Shown: positions 45,359 through 55,117, numbered from the stretch's first letter. The stretch: DNA of 64,000 bases from Pseudomonas thivervalensis (GCF_001269655.1 NZ_LHVE01000014.1:372001-436000), one strand, 5' to 3'. Numbers and translations are program-made. The notes: a model not told the origin generated them from the letters alone.

Positions 45359-46420
45359 TCAACCCGCCCGACGCAACAGCCAGAGCCCGGCCAACGCGCA
45401 GACACCGGCCGGCACCAGCACCGCGAACAGCGGCGAGAAGCCGAACACCAGGCTCGATGGCCCCAGCAGGTCCTGGGCGATACGGAAGGTGAAGCCTACC
45501 AGCACACCGGTAAACACCCGTTGACCGAGGGTCACCGAACGCAGCGGGCCGAAAATGAAGGAAATCGCCATCAGCACCAGGGCGGCAGTGACCAGCGGTT
45601 GCAACACCTTGACCCAAAAAGCCAGCCAGTAGCGGCCATTGTTCAAGCCCTGGTCCGCCAGGTAGTGGATATACCCCCACAAACCGGTAATCGACAGCGA
45701 CTCCGGCGCCATCACCACGGTGCTGAGCAACTGCGGGCTGATCGACACGTCCCAACGCTCCTGTGGCACAGCGACCACTTCGGTGCGCTTGTCATGGAAC
45801 AGTGTGGTGGTGACATCGCTCAGTTGCCAATGGTCCTCGGCGAAATTCGCGCGCTTGGCGAAACTCGACGACAGCATGTGCCGCTGGTCATCAAAGCGAT
45901 AGCGGGTCACGCCGTAGAGGATGCCATTGGGCTGGACCGAGTTGATGTGGATGAACTCGTCGCCCTGGCGGTGCCACAGGCCGTGCTTGGCGCTTTGCGC
46001 ATCACCGCCGCCCTGGGCCAGGGAACGGTTGGCTTGGGCGGTATTCTCGGTAGCCGGCGCGATGTATTCGCCAATCAGCACGCCCACCAGCATCAGCACC
46101 AGCATGGGCTTCATCACCGCCCAGACGATCCGACCAATGGACACGCCTGCGGCGCGCATGATGGTCAGCTCGCTGTTGCTGGCCAGGCTGCCGAGGCCGA
46201 TCAGGCAGCCGATCAACGCAGCCATTGGCAGCATGTCGTACAGGCGTCGAGGCGCGGTCAGCAGTACGTAGCTCGCCACGTCCATCAGGGTATAGGTGTC
46301 GCTGACGTCGCTCATTTCATCGATGAAGGCAAACAAGGTCGCCAGGCCCAGGATGATCCCCAGCACCGCGAGGATCGCCATGAACACGCTGCTGCCGATG
46401 TAGCGGTCGAGTTTAACCAC
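45359..46420 (-). CDS. lptG: LPS export ABC transporter permease LptG
   Basis: LptG, 353 residues, with LptF forms the membrane part of the LptB2FG transporter that extracts LPS from the inner membrane. Six membrane helices are expected: three N-terminal (AILAVLGIILGLATLFAFI, the MLPMAALIGCLIGLGSLA region) and three C-terminal (LVTAALVLMAISFIFG, SPLFAVLVPAGVCALAG). A periplasmic beta-jellyroll lies between. The start is GTG 46420, overlapping lptF by eight bases. Confidence 0.95.
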   Translation of the reverse strand: MVKLDRYIGSSVFMAILAVLGIILGLATLFAFIDEMSDVSDTYTLMDVASYVLLTAPRRLYDMLPMAALIGCLIGLGSLASNSELTIMRAAGVSIGRIVWAVMKPMLVLMLVGVLIGEYIAPATENTAQANRSLAQGGGDAQSAKHGLWHRQGDEFIHINSVQPNGILYGVTRYRFDDQRHMLSSSFAKRANFAEDHWQLSDVTTTLFHDKRTEVVAVPQERWDVSISPQLLSTVVMAPESLSITGLWGYIHYLADQGLNNGRYWLAFWVKVLQPLVTAALVLMAISFIFGPLRSVTLGQRVFTGVLVGFTFRIAQDLLGPSSLVFGFSPLFAVLVPAGVCALAGLWLLRRAG

Positions 46421-47534
46421 GGGCCACCTCCATCGCGCTGCGACGACTGGCCAGCTTCAGGCGCAGCGGCTCCCAATAGAGCAGCCCCAGGCCGATGGCC
46501 AGGAAGATGCCATGCACCCACCACAGGCCCAGCGTCGGCGAAATCTTGCCTTTTTCCAGGGCGCCGCGGGCGGAAATCAGGATGGTCAGGTAAGCCATAT
46601 ACAGGAGAATCGCCGGCAACAACTTGAGGAAACGGCCCTGGCGCGGGTTGACCCGCGACAGCGGGACCGCCATGAGGGTCACGATGAACACCAGCAGCGG
46701 CAGCGACAGGCGCCATTGCAGCTCGGTGCGGGCACGAAGGTCGTCGCTGCCCAGCAGGCTGGCGGTCGGCATGGCGTCGCGGTCGGTGACTTCGTCGCTG
46801 ACCTCGGGCTTGGGCAGCAGCACGCCGTAGGTGTCGTACTTGATGGCCCGGTAATCGGCCTGTCCCGGCTTGCCGTCATAGCGATAGCCGTTTTCCAGGA
46901 TCAGGTAGCGGTTGCCGTCGGGGTTGATTTCCTGCCGGCCCTTTTCGGCCACCAGCACGGAAATGCCACGGTCCTTCTTGGTGTCCGAAGACAGGTTCTT
47001 TTGCGTAATGAAGACACCGCCCAGGTTGACCCGGTCATCCGAGAGCTGTTCGGTGTAGGTCACCCGCGTACCGTCGCGCAGGGCCTGGAAACGTCCTGGC
47101 ACGAGGGTGTCGAATTCGGTCATGGCGTCCTGCTGGTTGATCAGCAGCTGGAATTGGTTGGCGCCCTGGGGCGCCAGGCTCAGGCTCAGCCACGCCACCA
47201 CCAGCGCCACCAAGGTGGCCGGGAACAGCGTCATGCGGAACAGGCGTTGCTGGCTCATGCCGGTGGCCGACAGCACGGTCATTTCGCTGTCCAGGTACAA
47301 GCGCCCGTAGGCCAGCAAAATGCCGAGGAACAACCCCAGCGGCAGGATCAGCTGCAGGAAGCCGGGCAGGCGGAACCCCATGATCAGGAACAGGGAGCCC
47401 GGATCCAGGGCGCCGGAGGCCGCCTGGGCGAGGTATTTGATGAAGCGCCCGCTCATGATGATGACCAGCAGCACGGCGCTGACGGCGCTCAGGGTCAGCA
47501 GGACTTCGCGGGATAGATAACGGAAGACGATCAA
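46413..47534 (-). CDS. lptF: LPS export ABC transporter permease LptF
   Basis: LptF, 373 residues, partner of LptG. The N-terminus MIVFRYLSREVLLTLSAVSA is the family standard when TTG 47534 is used. A CTGGAG ribosome site lies eight bases before it. The GTG three codons upstream overlaps that site. Membrane helices flank a periplasmic domain, and MTVLSATGMSQQRL is the coupling-helix region. It is divergent from pepA across a 308-bp region. Confidence 0.94.
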   Translation of the reverse strand: MIVFRYLSREVLLTLSAVSAVLLVIIMSGRFIKYLAQAASGALDPGSLFLIMGFRLPGFLQLILPLGLFLGILLAYGRLYLDSEMTVLSATGMSQQRLFRMTLFPATLVALVVAWLSLSLAPQGANQFQLLINQQDAMTEFDTLVPGRFQALRDGTRVTYTEQLSDDRVNLGGVFITQKNLSSDTKKDRGISVLVAEKGRQEINPDGNRYLILENGYRYDGKPGQADYRAIKYDTYGVLLPKPEVSDEVTDRDAMPTASLLGSDDLRARTELQWRLSLPLLVFIVTLMAVPLSRVNPRQGRFLKLLPAILLYMAYLTILISARGALEKGKISPTLGLWWVHGIFLAIGLGLLYWEPLRLKLASRRSAMEVARG

Positions 47535-47747
47535 ACCAGACACTCCAGGATTGTCAGGCTAAGGCGGCCAAACAAGAAACGTATCGAGCCAGCCCACACA
47601 GCGAGCCGCCGAAAAAAGAGCCGCATTATCCTGTGATTGGAGGCGCCTGTCACTGCGCACGCTTTAAGCAGACGCTTCACAGCCAAAAAGTTAACGGTTG
47701 CGAGGGTTGTCAGGCTCAGGCGCCGGGGTTCAAACTGCGGCCTTTGT

Positions 47748-47765
47748 CGCCGGTACGTACCGGCG
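47748..47765. promoter_or_regulatory. Perfect 18-bp palindrome in the lptF-pepA divergent region
   Basis: CGCCGGTACGTACCGGCG, 78 bp before the pepA start, is followed by CTTCTTTATATAG. It may be a protein-binding site or a leader hairpin. The rest of the 308-bp region shows no gene. Confidence 0.4.
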
Positions 47766-47842
47766 CTTCTTTATATAGAAGACAGCTGTTCAGCGCGCCA
47801 CTCGGCGCCTGGCCTCTTGACCATTCACTCAGGGATCCGGAC

Positions 47843-49333
47843 ATGGAACTGGTTGTAAAAAGCGTCAGCCCAGAAACGTTGAAAACCGCCACGCTGGTGG
47901 TTGCCGTCGGTGAAAACCGCAAGCTCGGCATCGTCGCCACCCAGCTCGACAGCCTGAGCGGCGGTGCCATCAGCGCCGTACTCAAGCGCGGCGACCTGAC
48001 CGGCAAGGTCGGCCAGAGCCTGTTGCTGCACAGCTTGCCCAACCTCAAGGCCGAACGCGTGCTGCTGGTAGGCGTGGGCAAGGACGCCGAACTGGGCGAC
48101 CGTCCGTTCCGTAAAATCATCGCTGGCGTGCTGGCCACCCTTAAAGGCTTGGGTGGCAGTGATGCTGTCCTGGCGCTGGACGAACTGGTGATCAAGGGCC
48201 GCGACAGCTACGGCAAGAATCGCTTGCTGGCCGAAACCCTGGTAGACGGCGAATATCAATTCGACCAGTTCAAGAGCCAGAAAGCCGAACCCCGCGCCCT
48301 GAAAAAAGTCACCCTGCTGACCATCAAGGCCGCCCAGGCTGAAGTCCAGCGCGCCGTGACCCACGCCACCGCGATCGCCAACGGCATGGCGTTCACCCGC
48401 GACCTGGGCAACCTGCCGCCGAACATCTGCCACCCGACGTTCCTCGGCGAACAGGCCAAGGCACTGGGCAAGGCGTTCAAGGGGCTGAAAGTCGAAGTCT
48501 TCGACGAGAAGAAGATCAAGGACCTGGGCATGGGTTCGTTCTATGCCGTCGGCCAGGGCAGCGCCCAGCCGCCACGCCTGATCGTCATGCAATACAACGG
48601 CGGCAAGAAGTCCGAGAAGCCGTACGCACTGGTCGGCAAGGGCATCACCTTCGACACCGGCGGCATCAGCCTCAAGCCGGGTGCCGGCATGGATGAAATG
48701 AAATACGACATGGGCGGCGCCGCGAGCGTGTTCGGTACCCTGCGCGCCGTGCTCGAACTGCAACTGCCGATCAACCTGGTGTGCATCCTGGCCTGCGCCG
48801 AGAACATGCCCAGCGGTACGGCCTCGCGTCCGGGCGACATCGTCACCACCATGAGCGGCCAGACCGTGGAAATCCTCAACACCGACGCCGAAGGCCGCCT
48901 GGTGCTGTGTGACGCCCTCACCTACTCCGAACGCTTCAAGCCGCAAGCCGTGATCGACATCGCGACCCTGACCGGCGCCTGCATCGTCGCCCTCGGTTCC
49001 CACACCTCAGGCCTGCTGGGCAACAACGACGAACTGATCGGCCAACTGCTCAGCGCCGGCCAGCAAGCCGACGACCGCGCCTGGCAGTTGCCGTTGTTCG
49101 ACGAATACCAGGAACAACTGGACAGCCCGTTCGCCGACATCGCCAACATCGGCGGGCCGAAAGCCGGAACCATCACCGCGGCCTGCTTCCTGTCGCGCTT
49201 CACCAAAAACCTGAACTGGGCGCACCTGGACATCGCCGGCACAGCCTGGACCAGCGGCGGCAAGGACAAGGGCGCCACCGGTCGTCCGGTGCCCCTGCTG
49301 ACCCAATACCTGCTGGACCGCGCCAAGGCCTGA
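47843..49333 (+). CDS. pepA: Leucyl aminopeptidase
   Basis: PepA, 496 residues, an M17 zinc aminopeptidase. Family members also bind DNA in cer/xer recombination and carAB control. The metal and active-site signatures are GKGITFDTGGISLKPG, MKYDMGGAASV and the M17 box NTDAEGRL. The ATG at 47843 starts MELVVKSVSPETL. Longer frames upstream cross the palindrome. It is followed by holC after 60 bp. Confidence 0.96.
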   Translation: MELVVKSVSPETLKTATLVVAVGENRKLGIVATQLDSLSGGAISAVLKRGDLTGKVGQSLLLHSLPNLKAERVLLVGVGKDAELGDRPFRKIIAGVLATLKGLGGSDAVLALDELVIKGRDSYGKNRLLAETLVDGEYQFDQFKSQKAEPRALKKVTLLTIKAAQAEVQRAVTHATAIANGMAFTRDLGNLPPNICHPTFLGEQAKALGKAFKGLKVEVFDEKKIKDLGMGSFYAVGQGSAQPPRLIVMQYNGGKKSEKPYALVGKGITFDTGGISLKPGAGMDEMKYDMGGAASVFGTLRAVLELQLPINLVCILACAENMPSGTASRPGDIVTTMSGQTVEILNTDAEGRLVLCDALTYSERFKPQAVIDIATLTGACIVALGSHTSGLLGNNDELIGQLLSAGQQADDRAWQLPLFDEYQEQLDSPFADIANIGGPKAGTITAACFLSRFTKNLNWAHLDIAGTAWTSGGKDKGATGRPVPLLTQYLLDRAKA

Positions 49334-49393
49334 CACCAATGACCGTCGTTGGCGTCGCCCTCGGGTGGCGTCCGCGGCGGCTCAGGAACCGCA

Positions 49394-49822
49394 ATGACCA
49401 AAGTCGATTTCTATATCCTGCCCAGCGCCGATCCGTCGGCGCGGCTGGATTTCGCCTGCAAGCTGACTGAAAAGGCCTGGCGCATGGGACACCGCATCTA
49501 CCTGCATTGCAGCGATGCCGCCCAGCGCGAGGATCTGGACGCACGCCTGTGGGCATTCAAGGGCGAGAGTTTCGTGCCCCACGGCCCGGCCGAAAGCGAA
49601 CCCGAGGGACTGATCGTGCTGGGGCTGGGAGATGACTGCGGTCAGCACCAAGACCTGCTGGTCAACCTCGACTTGAAAGTGCCGGTCTTTGCCCAGCGCT
49701 TCGCCCGCGTGGCGGAAGTGGTGGTGGAAGACCCGGCCATCCGGCAGGCCGCGCGGGAGAGTTTCCGTTTCTACCGCGAACAGGGCTATCCTCTGCAAGA
49801 CCACCGTTTACAGCGACTCTGA
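49394..49822 (+). CDS. holC: DNA polymerase III chi subunit
   Basis: HolC, 142 residues, links the clamp loader to SSB. The fold is recognised from VDFYILPSADPSARLDFACKL and KAWRMGHRIYLHCSD, then DARLWAFKGESFVPHGP and the terminal REQGYPLQDHRL. It lies in the conserved order pepA-holC-orf-valS. The ATG at 49394 has AGGAACC upstream. Confidence 0.93.
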   Translation: MTKVDFYILPSADPSARLDFACKLTEKAWRMGHRIYLHCSDAAQREDLDARLWAFKGESFVPHGPAESEPEGLIVLGLGDDCGQHQDLLVNLDLKVPVFAQRFARVAEVVVEDPAIRQAARESFRFYREQGYPLQDHRLQRL

Positions 49823-49830
49823 GCCCTACG

Positions 49831-50208
49831 ATGGACACTCCAAAACCGCCACAAAAGTCCGCGCACCTGTTGGATGACCTCGAGTCGATCCGCCAACTGC
49901 TCGGCGACGACAACCTGCAGCCGCCGCTGCTGACCGACACGGTCGTGCATGAGCCCGTTCATGAGCCGGTGCATGACGAACAGATCCCGCTGCTGTTCGA
50001 CCCGATCAACGGCCAGCCCGAACCCAAGCCTGCCGCCAAGGCCGAAACCAAGGGCCCCGACGCCTTGTTGCACCTGGACCGCGAATTGCGCGCTGCCGCG
50101 CAGTTGATCATGCAAGACGTCATCGACGACTTCGCCCCGCACATCGAAACCGAGATCAAGCGCCGACTGGATGCGCGGATGGAGCGTTTGTTGAGCCAGT
50201 ACGAGTAA
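49831..50208 (+). CDS. Conserved hypothetical protein between holC and valS
   Basis: Protein of 125 residues of unknown function, found at this position in Pseudomonas. The N-terminal half is acidic and low in complexity with a tandem HEPVHEPVHDE repeat and a Pro/Lys/Ala linker. The C-terminal part is helical (LDRELRAAAQLIMQDVIDD, HIETEIKRRLDARMERLL). It is eight bases after holC and likely co-transcribed. It is sometimes labelled as chi-associated from position only. Confidence 0.75.
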   Translation: MDTPKPPQKSAHLLDDLESIRQLLGDDNLQPPLLTDTVVHEPVHEPVHDEQIPLLFDPINGQPEPKPAAKAETKGPDALLHLDRELRAAAQLIMQDVIDDFAPHIETEIKRRLDARMERLLSQYE

Positions 50209-50235
50209 CCCGGCAACCCGGTTGTGGTTGCTTTT

Positions 50236-50397
50236 GTGGCGAGGGAGCTTGCTCCCGCTCGGCTCTGTAGGAGCTGGCGAAGCCTGCGATCTCTTGATCT
50301 TTCGTTTGGGACTCAAGTGCCTGGGGAAAGATCGCAGCCTCGCTCCGCTCGACAGCTCCTACCGCGCAGGCCAGCGGGAGCAAACTCCCTCGCCACA
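50236..50397. repeat. Nested repeat: REP doublet with an inserted long palindrome
   Basis: Outer first-family REP arms at 50236-50260 and about 50373-50397 enclose a TGTAGGAGCTG-type element at 50266-50362, in the orientation seen at 45193-45296. It lies in the 302-bp gap before valS. Confidence 0.9.
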
Positions 50398-50510
50398 ATG
50401 TTTCTCGGCTTGAATGAAGCGATCACAGCCACCCCGACTCGCCCTGCGCCCCACGCCCCGCTATACTTCCCGGCTTTTCCTGAATAAATGCCAATAGGGT
50501 CCCGCCGCGC

Positions 50511-53357
50511 ATGGATAAGACCTACCAGCCGCACGCCATTGAAACTTCCTGGTACAACACCTGGGAGTCCGAGAATTATTTCGCTCCGCAAGGCGCGGGC
50601 GATTCCTACACCATCATGATCCCGCCGCCGAACGTCACCGGCAGCCTGCACATGGGCCACGGTTTCAACAACGCGATCATGGACGCCCTGATCCGTTTCC
50701 GACGCATGCAAGGTCGCGATACCTTGTGGCAACCGGGCACCGACCACGCCGGTATCGCCACGCAGATGCTGGTGGAGCGTCGTCTCGAAGCCCAAGGCCA
50801 GAATCGCCACGACCTGGGTCGCGAGAAATTCCTCGAGAAAGTCTGGGAGTGGAAAGACGAATCCGGTGGCAACATCAGCCGCCAGATCCGCCGTCTCGGC
50901 TCGTCCGTGGACTGGAGCCGCGAGCGCTTCACCATGGACGACGGCCTCTCGGAAGCGGTCAAGGAAGCCTTCGTGCGCCTGCATGAAGACGGGCTGATCT
51001 ATCGCGGCAAGCGTTTGGTCAACTGGGACACCAAGTTGCACACGGCCATTTCCGACCTCGAAGTGGAGAACCACGACGAGAAAGGTTTCCTGTGGAACCT
51101 GAAGTACCCGCTGGCCGACGGCGCCAAGACCGCCGAAGGCAAGGATTACCTGATCGTCGCCACCACGCGCCCGGAAACCATGCTGGGTGACTCCGCCGTG
51201 GCGGTGAACCCGAACGATGAGCGCTACCAGGCGCTGATCGGCAAGTTTGTCGAGCTGCCCCTGGTTGGCCGGCGCATCCCGATCATCGGCGACGATTACT
51301 GCGACCCTGAATTCGGCACCGGCTGCGTGAAAATCACTCCGGCCCACGATTTCAACGACTACGAAGTCGGCAAGCGTCACAACCTGCCGCTGCTGAACAT
51401 CTTCGACAAGAACGCCAATGTCTTGCCGGCCGCCCAGGCGTTCAACCTCGACGGCACGCTGAACGAAGGCGTCGACGGCCAGATCCCGGCCGAATACGCC
51501 GGCCTGGATCGCTTCGAAGCGCGCAAGCAGATCGTCGCCGCGTTCGAGGCCGCTGGCCTGTTGGTCAGCGTCGACGATCACGCCCTGAAAGTCCCGAAAG
51601 GCGACCGCTCCGGCACCATCATCGAGCCGTGGCTGACCGACCAGTGGTACGTGTCCACCAAGCCGCTGGCCGAGCCAGCGATTGCCGCCGTGGAAGATGG
51701 CCGCATCCAGTTCGTGCCCAAGCAATACGAAAACATGTACTTCTCGTGGATGCGCGACATCCAGGATTGGTGCATCAGCCGTCAGCTGTGGTGGGGCCAT
51801 CGCATCCCGGCCTGGTACGACGAGTCGGGCAAGGTCTATGTCGGCCGCGATGAAGCCGAAGTCCGCGCCAAGCACAACCTCGGTCCGGACGTGGCCCTGG
51901 TGCAGGACAATGACGTCCTCGACACCTGGTTCAGCTCGGGCCTGTGGACGTTCTCGACCCTGGGCTGGCCGCAGCAGACCGAGTTCCTGAAGAAATTCCA
52001 CTCCACCGACGTACTGGTCACCGGCTTCGACATCATTTTCTTCTGGGTCGCCCGGATGATCATGATGACCATGCATTTGATGAAGAACGAAGACGGCACC
52101 CCGCAGGTACCGTTCAAGACCGTCTACGTCCATGGCCTGGTGCGCGACGGCCAGGGCCAGAAGATGTCCAAGTCCAAGGGCAACGTCCTGGACCCGCTGG
52201 ACATCATCGATGGCATCGACCTGGAAACCCTGGTGCAGAAACGCACCTCCGGGCTGATGCAGCCGAAACTGGCGAAGAAAATCGAGAAAGCCACCCGCGA
52301 AGAATTCGCCGAGGGCATCGCCAGCTACGGCACCGACGCCCTGCGTTTCACCTTCTGCTCGCTGGCGTCCACCGGTCGTGACATCAAGTTCGACATGGGC
52401 CGCGTCGAAGGCTATCGCAACTTCTGCAACAAGATCTGGAACGCCGCACGCTACGTGCTGGACAAAGGCGAAGACTGCGGCCAGAACGGCGAAGCCTACG
52501 AGCTGAGCCTGGCCGATCGCTGGATCATTTCCCAGTTGCAACGCACCGAAGCCGAAGTGACCCGCCAACTGGACCAGTTCCGTTTCGACCTGGCCGCGCA
52601 AGCCTTGTACGAGTTCATCTGGAACCAGTATTGCGACTGGTACCTGGAACTGTCCAAGCCTGTGCTGTGGGACGAAAACGCACCGGTCGAGCGCCAGCGT
52701 GGCACCCGTCGCACCCTGGTGCGCGTACTGGAAGTGGCCCTGCGCCTGGCGCATCCGTTCATGCCGTTCATCACCGAGGAAATCTGGCAGCGCATCGCAC
52801 CGCTGGCGGGCATCCAAGGCAAGACGATCATGCTGCAACCGTGGCCGGTGGCCAACGAGAGCCGCATCGATCCGGCGGCCGAGGACGACATTGAATGGCT
52901 CAAGACCTTCATGCTGGGCCTGCGTAACATCCGCGCCGAAATGAACATCGGCCCGGGCAAGCCGCTGACCCTGTTCCTGAAGAACGCTGGCGCCGAAGAC
53001 CTGCGCCGCCTCAACGAAAACGAAGCGCTGCTCAAGAAACTGGCGAAGCTCGAATCGGTGACGGTCCTGACGACCGGTGAGGAAGCGCCACTGTCGGCCA
53101 CCGCCCTGGTCGGCGAAATGGAAGTGCTGGTGCCGATGGCCGGCCTGATCGACAAGGCGGCCGAACTGGCGCGCCTGGACAAGGAAATCCTGCGTCTGAA
53201 GGGCGAAGTGCAGCGGGTCGGCGGCAAGCTGTCCAATGCCGGCTTCGTCGACAAGGCCCCGGCCGAAGTCATCGAGAAGGAACGGGCCAAACTGGCCGAG
53301 GCTGAACAGGCCCTGGGCAAGCTGGCCGAGCAGCACGGGCGGATCTCCAGCCTGTAA
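50511..53357 (+). CDS. valS: Valyl-tRNA synthetase
   Basis: ValRS, 948 residues, class I synthetase charging tRNA-Val. The HIGH motif reads GSLHMGHGFNN (about residue 45). The editing domain contains VVATTRPETMLGDSAVA-like sequence and GTGCVKITPAHDFNDYEVG. The KMSKS motif is GQKMSKSKGNVLDPLD. A C-terminal coiled coil (LARLDKEILRLKGEVQRVGG, AEAEQALGKLAEQ) is complete. It starts at ATG 50511 and is followed by a strong terminator. Confidence 0.97.
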   Translation: MDKTYQPHAIETSWYNTWESENYFAPQGAGDSYTIMIPPPNVTGSLHMGHGFNNAIMDALIRFRRMQGRDTLWQPGTDHAGIATQMLVERRLEAQGQNRHDLGREKFLEKVWEWKDESGGNISRQIRRLGSSVDWSRERFTMDDGLSEAVKEAFVRLHEDGLIYRGKRLVNWDTKLHTAISDLEVENHDEKGFLWNLKYPLADGAKTAEGKDYLIVATTRPETMLGDSAVAVNPNDERYQALIGKFVELPLVGRRIPIIGDDYCDPEFGTGCVKITPAHDFNDYEVGKRHNLPLLNIFDKNANVLPAAQAFNLDGTLNEGVDGQIPAEYAGLDRFEARKQIVAAFEAAGLLVSVDDHALKVPKGDRSGTIIEPWLTDQWYVSTKPLAEPAIAAVEDGRIQFVPKQYENMYFSWMRDIQDWCISRQLWWGHRIPAWYDESGKVYVGRDEAEVRAKHNLGPDVALVQDNDVLDTWFSSGLWTFSTLGWPQQTEFLKKFHSTDVLVTGFDIIFFWVARMIMMTMHLMKNEDGTPQVPFKTVYVHGLVRDGQGQKMSKSKGNVLDPLDIIDGIDLETLVQKRTSGLMQPKLAKKIEKATREEFAEGIASYGTDALRFTFCSLASTGRDIKFDMGRVEGYRNFCNKIWNAARYVLDKGEDCGQNGEAYELSLADRWIISQLQRTEAEVTRQLDQFRFDLAAQALYEFIWNQYCDWYLELSKPVLWDENAPVERQRGTRRTLVRVLEVALRLAHPFMPFITEEIWQRIAPLAGIQGKTIMLQPWPVANESRIDPAAEDDIEWLKTFMLGLRNIRAEMNIGPGKPLTLFLKNAGAEDLRRLNENEALLKKLAKLESVTVLTTGEEAPLSATALVGEMEVLVPMAGLIDKAAELARLDKEILRLKGEVQRVGGKLSNAGFVDKAPAEVIEKERAKLAEAEQALGKLAEQHGRISSL

Positions 53358-53376
53358 CGGCGGTTCGCAACGAAAG

Positions 53377-53408
53377 AAGGAGGCCCAGGTGGCCTCCTTT
53401 TTTTTCTA
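53377..53408 (+). terminator. Rho-independent terminator of valS
   Basis: Stem AAGGAGGCC / GGCCTCCTT with loop CAGGT, followed by a run of eight T, 20 bp after the valS stop. Confidence 0.92.
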
Positions 53409-53440
53409 CCTGCCCCTTTCTTGCGAACGCTGCCCTCCTC

Positions 53441-53530
53441 TGTGGGAGCGAGCCTGCTCGCGATGACGGCGGTACATTCAACATTGATGCAAGCTGATCC
53501 ACCGCTATCGCGAGCAGGCTCGCTCCCACA
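53441..53530. repeat. REP doublet (TGTGGGAGCGAGC family)
   Basis: TGTGGGAGCGAGCCTGCTCG and its complement, about 50 bp apart, between valS and rlmF. Confidence 0.9.
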
Positions 53531-53623
53531 GTAGATCGCGCTGATCGTTGCAGTTGGGTTCCCAGGGGCCGGATGTGGGACAATGCCCGCCACTTTTTGA
53601 GCCATCCCCGAATCGACCCACCC

Positions 53624-54649
53624 ATGACTGCCCCTCGCTCCCCGAAACCTGCCCGCCAGAAGCCCAAGCCCGCCACTGAGGCCAAACCCGTGGTGCCGCG
53701 GGAGAAGGCCAGCCTGCATCCGCGTAACCGCCACCAGGGCCGCTACGACTTCCCAGCGCTGATCAAATCCACGCCTGAATTGGCCAAGTTCGTGATCATC
53801 AACCCCTACGGCAAGGAAAGCATCGATTTCGCCAGCCCTGAAGCCGTGCGGGTGTTCAATCGGGCGCTGCTCAAAGCCTTCTATGGCATCGCCCACTGGG
53901 ACATCCCTGCGGACTACCTGTGCCCGCCGGTGCCAGGTCGTGCGGACTATGTGCACTTTCTCGCCGACTTGCTCGCCAGCCACAACGCAGGTGAAATCCC
54001 CCGCGGGGCGGCCGTCAAGGTGCTGGACATCGGCACTGGCGCCAACTGCGTTTATCCGTTGATCGGCCACTGCGACTACCGCTGGCACTTCCTCGGCTCG
54101 GAGATCGACCCGACGGCGATCGCCTCGGCCAAGGCCATCGTCCAGTCCAATGGTTTGAACAAGGCCATCCAGTTGCGCCAACAGGCCAACCGCAAGCAGA
54201 TCCTCCTGGGCCTGCTGGAGGATGGCGAACGGTTCGACCTGACAATGTGCAATCCGCCGTTTCACGCCTCCCTGGAGGAGGCCACCAAGGGCAGCCAGCG
54301 CAAGTGGCGGGCACTGGGCAAGGCCGATCCGAAGCGCAAGCTGCCAGTGCTGAATTTCGGCGGCCAGGCGGCGGAGCTGTGGTGCGAGGGTGGCGAGGCG
54401 CGTTTCGTCACGCAACTGATCGGCGAGAGCGCACAAGTCGCCGGGCAAGTGCTGTGGTTCAGCACCCTGGTGTCGAAGGCGTCGAACCTGCCGGCGATTC
54501 AGGCTGCGCTGAAAAAGGCCGGGGCGTTGCACAGCCAGGTGGTGGAGATGTCCCAAGGCCAGAAGCAGAGTCGTTTCGTGGCCTGGACCTTCCAGACCGA
54601 GGCCCAGCAACAGGCGTGGCGCCAGGCGCGTTGGGCTCGCAAGGACTAG
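53624..54649 (+). CDS. rlmF: 23S rRNA m6A1618 methyltransferase
   Basis: RlmF (YbiN), 341 residues, SAM-dependent methylation of A1618 in 23S rRNA. The N-terminus is Lys/Pro-rich and basic, followed by LHPRNRHQGRYDFPALI. The SAM site VKVLDIGTGANCVYPLIG and the N6-adenine methylase motif NPPFH in LTMCNPPFHAS are intact. The ATG at 53624 precedes the basic tail. An earlier in-frame start adds unrelated residues. An inner-type repeat and a terminator follow. Confidence 0.93.
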   Translation: MTAPRSPKPARQKPKPATEAKPVVPREKASLHPRNRHQGRYDFPALIKSTPELAKFVIINPYGKESIDFASPEAVRVFNRALLKAFYGIAHWDIPADYLCPPVPGRADYVHFLADLLASHNAGEIPRGAAVKVLDIGTGANCVYPLIGHCDYRWHFLGSEIDPTAIASAKAIVQSNGLNKAIQLRQQANRKQILLGLLEDGERFDLTMCNPPFHASLEEATKGSQRKWRALGKADPKRKLPVLNFGGQAAELWCEGGEARFVTQLIGESAQVAGQVLWFSTLVSKASNLPAIQAALKKAGALHSQVVEMSQGQKQSRFVAWTFQTEAQQQAWRQARWARKD

Positions 54650-54665
54650 AAAGACACTGCTGCAC

Positions 54666-54770
54666 TGTAGGAGCTGCCGAGCGAAGCGAGGCTGCGATCT
54701 TTTGATCATTCCCTTGAGATTCAACTGTCAGGGAAAAGATCGCAGCCTCACTTCGCTCGGCAGCTCCTAC
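54666..54770. repeat. Long palindromic repeat (TGTAGGAGCTG family)
   Basis: Stand-alone copy. Outer arms TGTAGGAGCTGCCGAGCGAAG and the complement pair almost fully. The inner AAGATCGCAGCCTC arm is conserved. Confidence 0.9.
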
Positions 54771-54785
54771 GGTTTCCAAGGCAAT

Positions 54786-54826
54786 AAAAAACCGTGCCCG
54801 GATCGCTCCGAAGCACGGTTTTTTTT
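54786..54826. terminator. Bidirectional rho-independent terminator
   Basis: Stem ACCGTGC / GCACGGT with flanking AAAAA and eight T, between the convergent rlmF and HU genes. Confidence 0.9.
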
Positions 54827-54835
54827 ACAGCGGTC

Positions 54836-55117
54836 TTACTTGTTGACCGCGTCGGTCAGGCCTTTGGCCACAACCAGCTTGATCACTTTCTTGGCAGCGA
54901 TTTCGATGGCAGCGCCAGTCGAAGGGTTACGGCCGGTACGGGCAGGACGCTCGGTGACTTTCAGCTTGCCGATACCTGGCAGAGTGATTTCGCCGCCATT
55001 TTCCAGCTGATCGGCAACGATTTGGCCCAGTTGGTCCAGAGCGTTACGCGCGGTGGTTTTCGGCGCGTCGATTGCTTCAGCGATGTCAGCGATCAGTTGG
55101 TCTTTAGTAAGAGCCAT
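54836..55117 (-). CDS. HU family nucleoid DNA-binding protein
   Basis: HU-type histone-like protein of 93 residues that bends DNA without strict sequence preference. It begins MALTKDQLIADIAEAID. The beta-arm region contains GIGKLKVTERPARTGRNPSTG with the conserved proline, and the C-terminus is KKVIKLVVAKGLTDAV. Pseudomonas encodes several HU paralogues. This one, near ndpA and valS, may be the HupN type, but I cannot decide from sequence alone. The ATG at 55117 has GGAA upstream. Confidence 0.93.
   Translation of the reverse strand: MALTKDQLIADIAEAIDAPKTTARNALDQLGQIVADQLENGGEITLPGIGKLKVTERPARTGRNPSTGAAIEIAAKKVIKLVVAKGLTDAVNK

Noticed and set aside
50313..53336. Open frame of 1007 codons on the minus strand
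   Set aside because: Antisense to valS and runs into a nested repeat.
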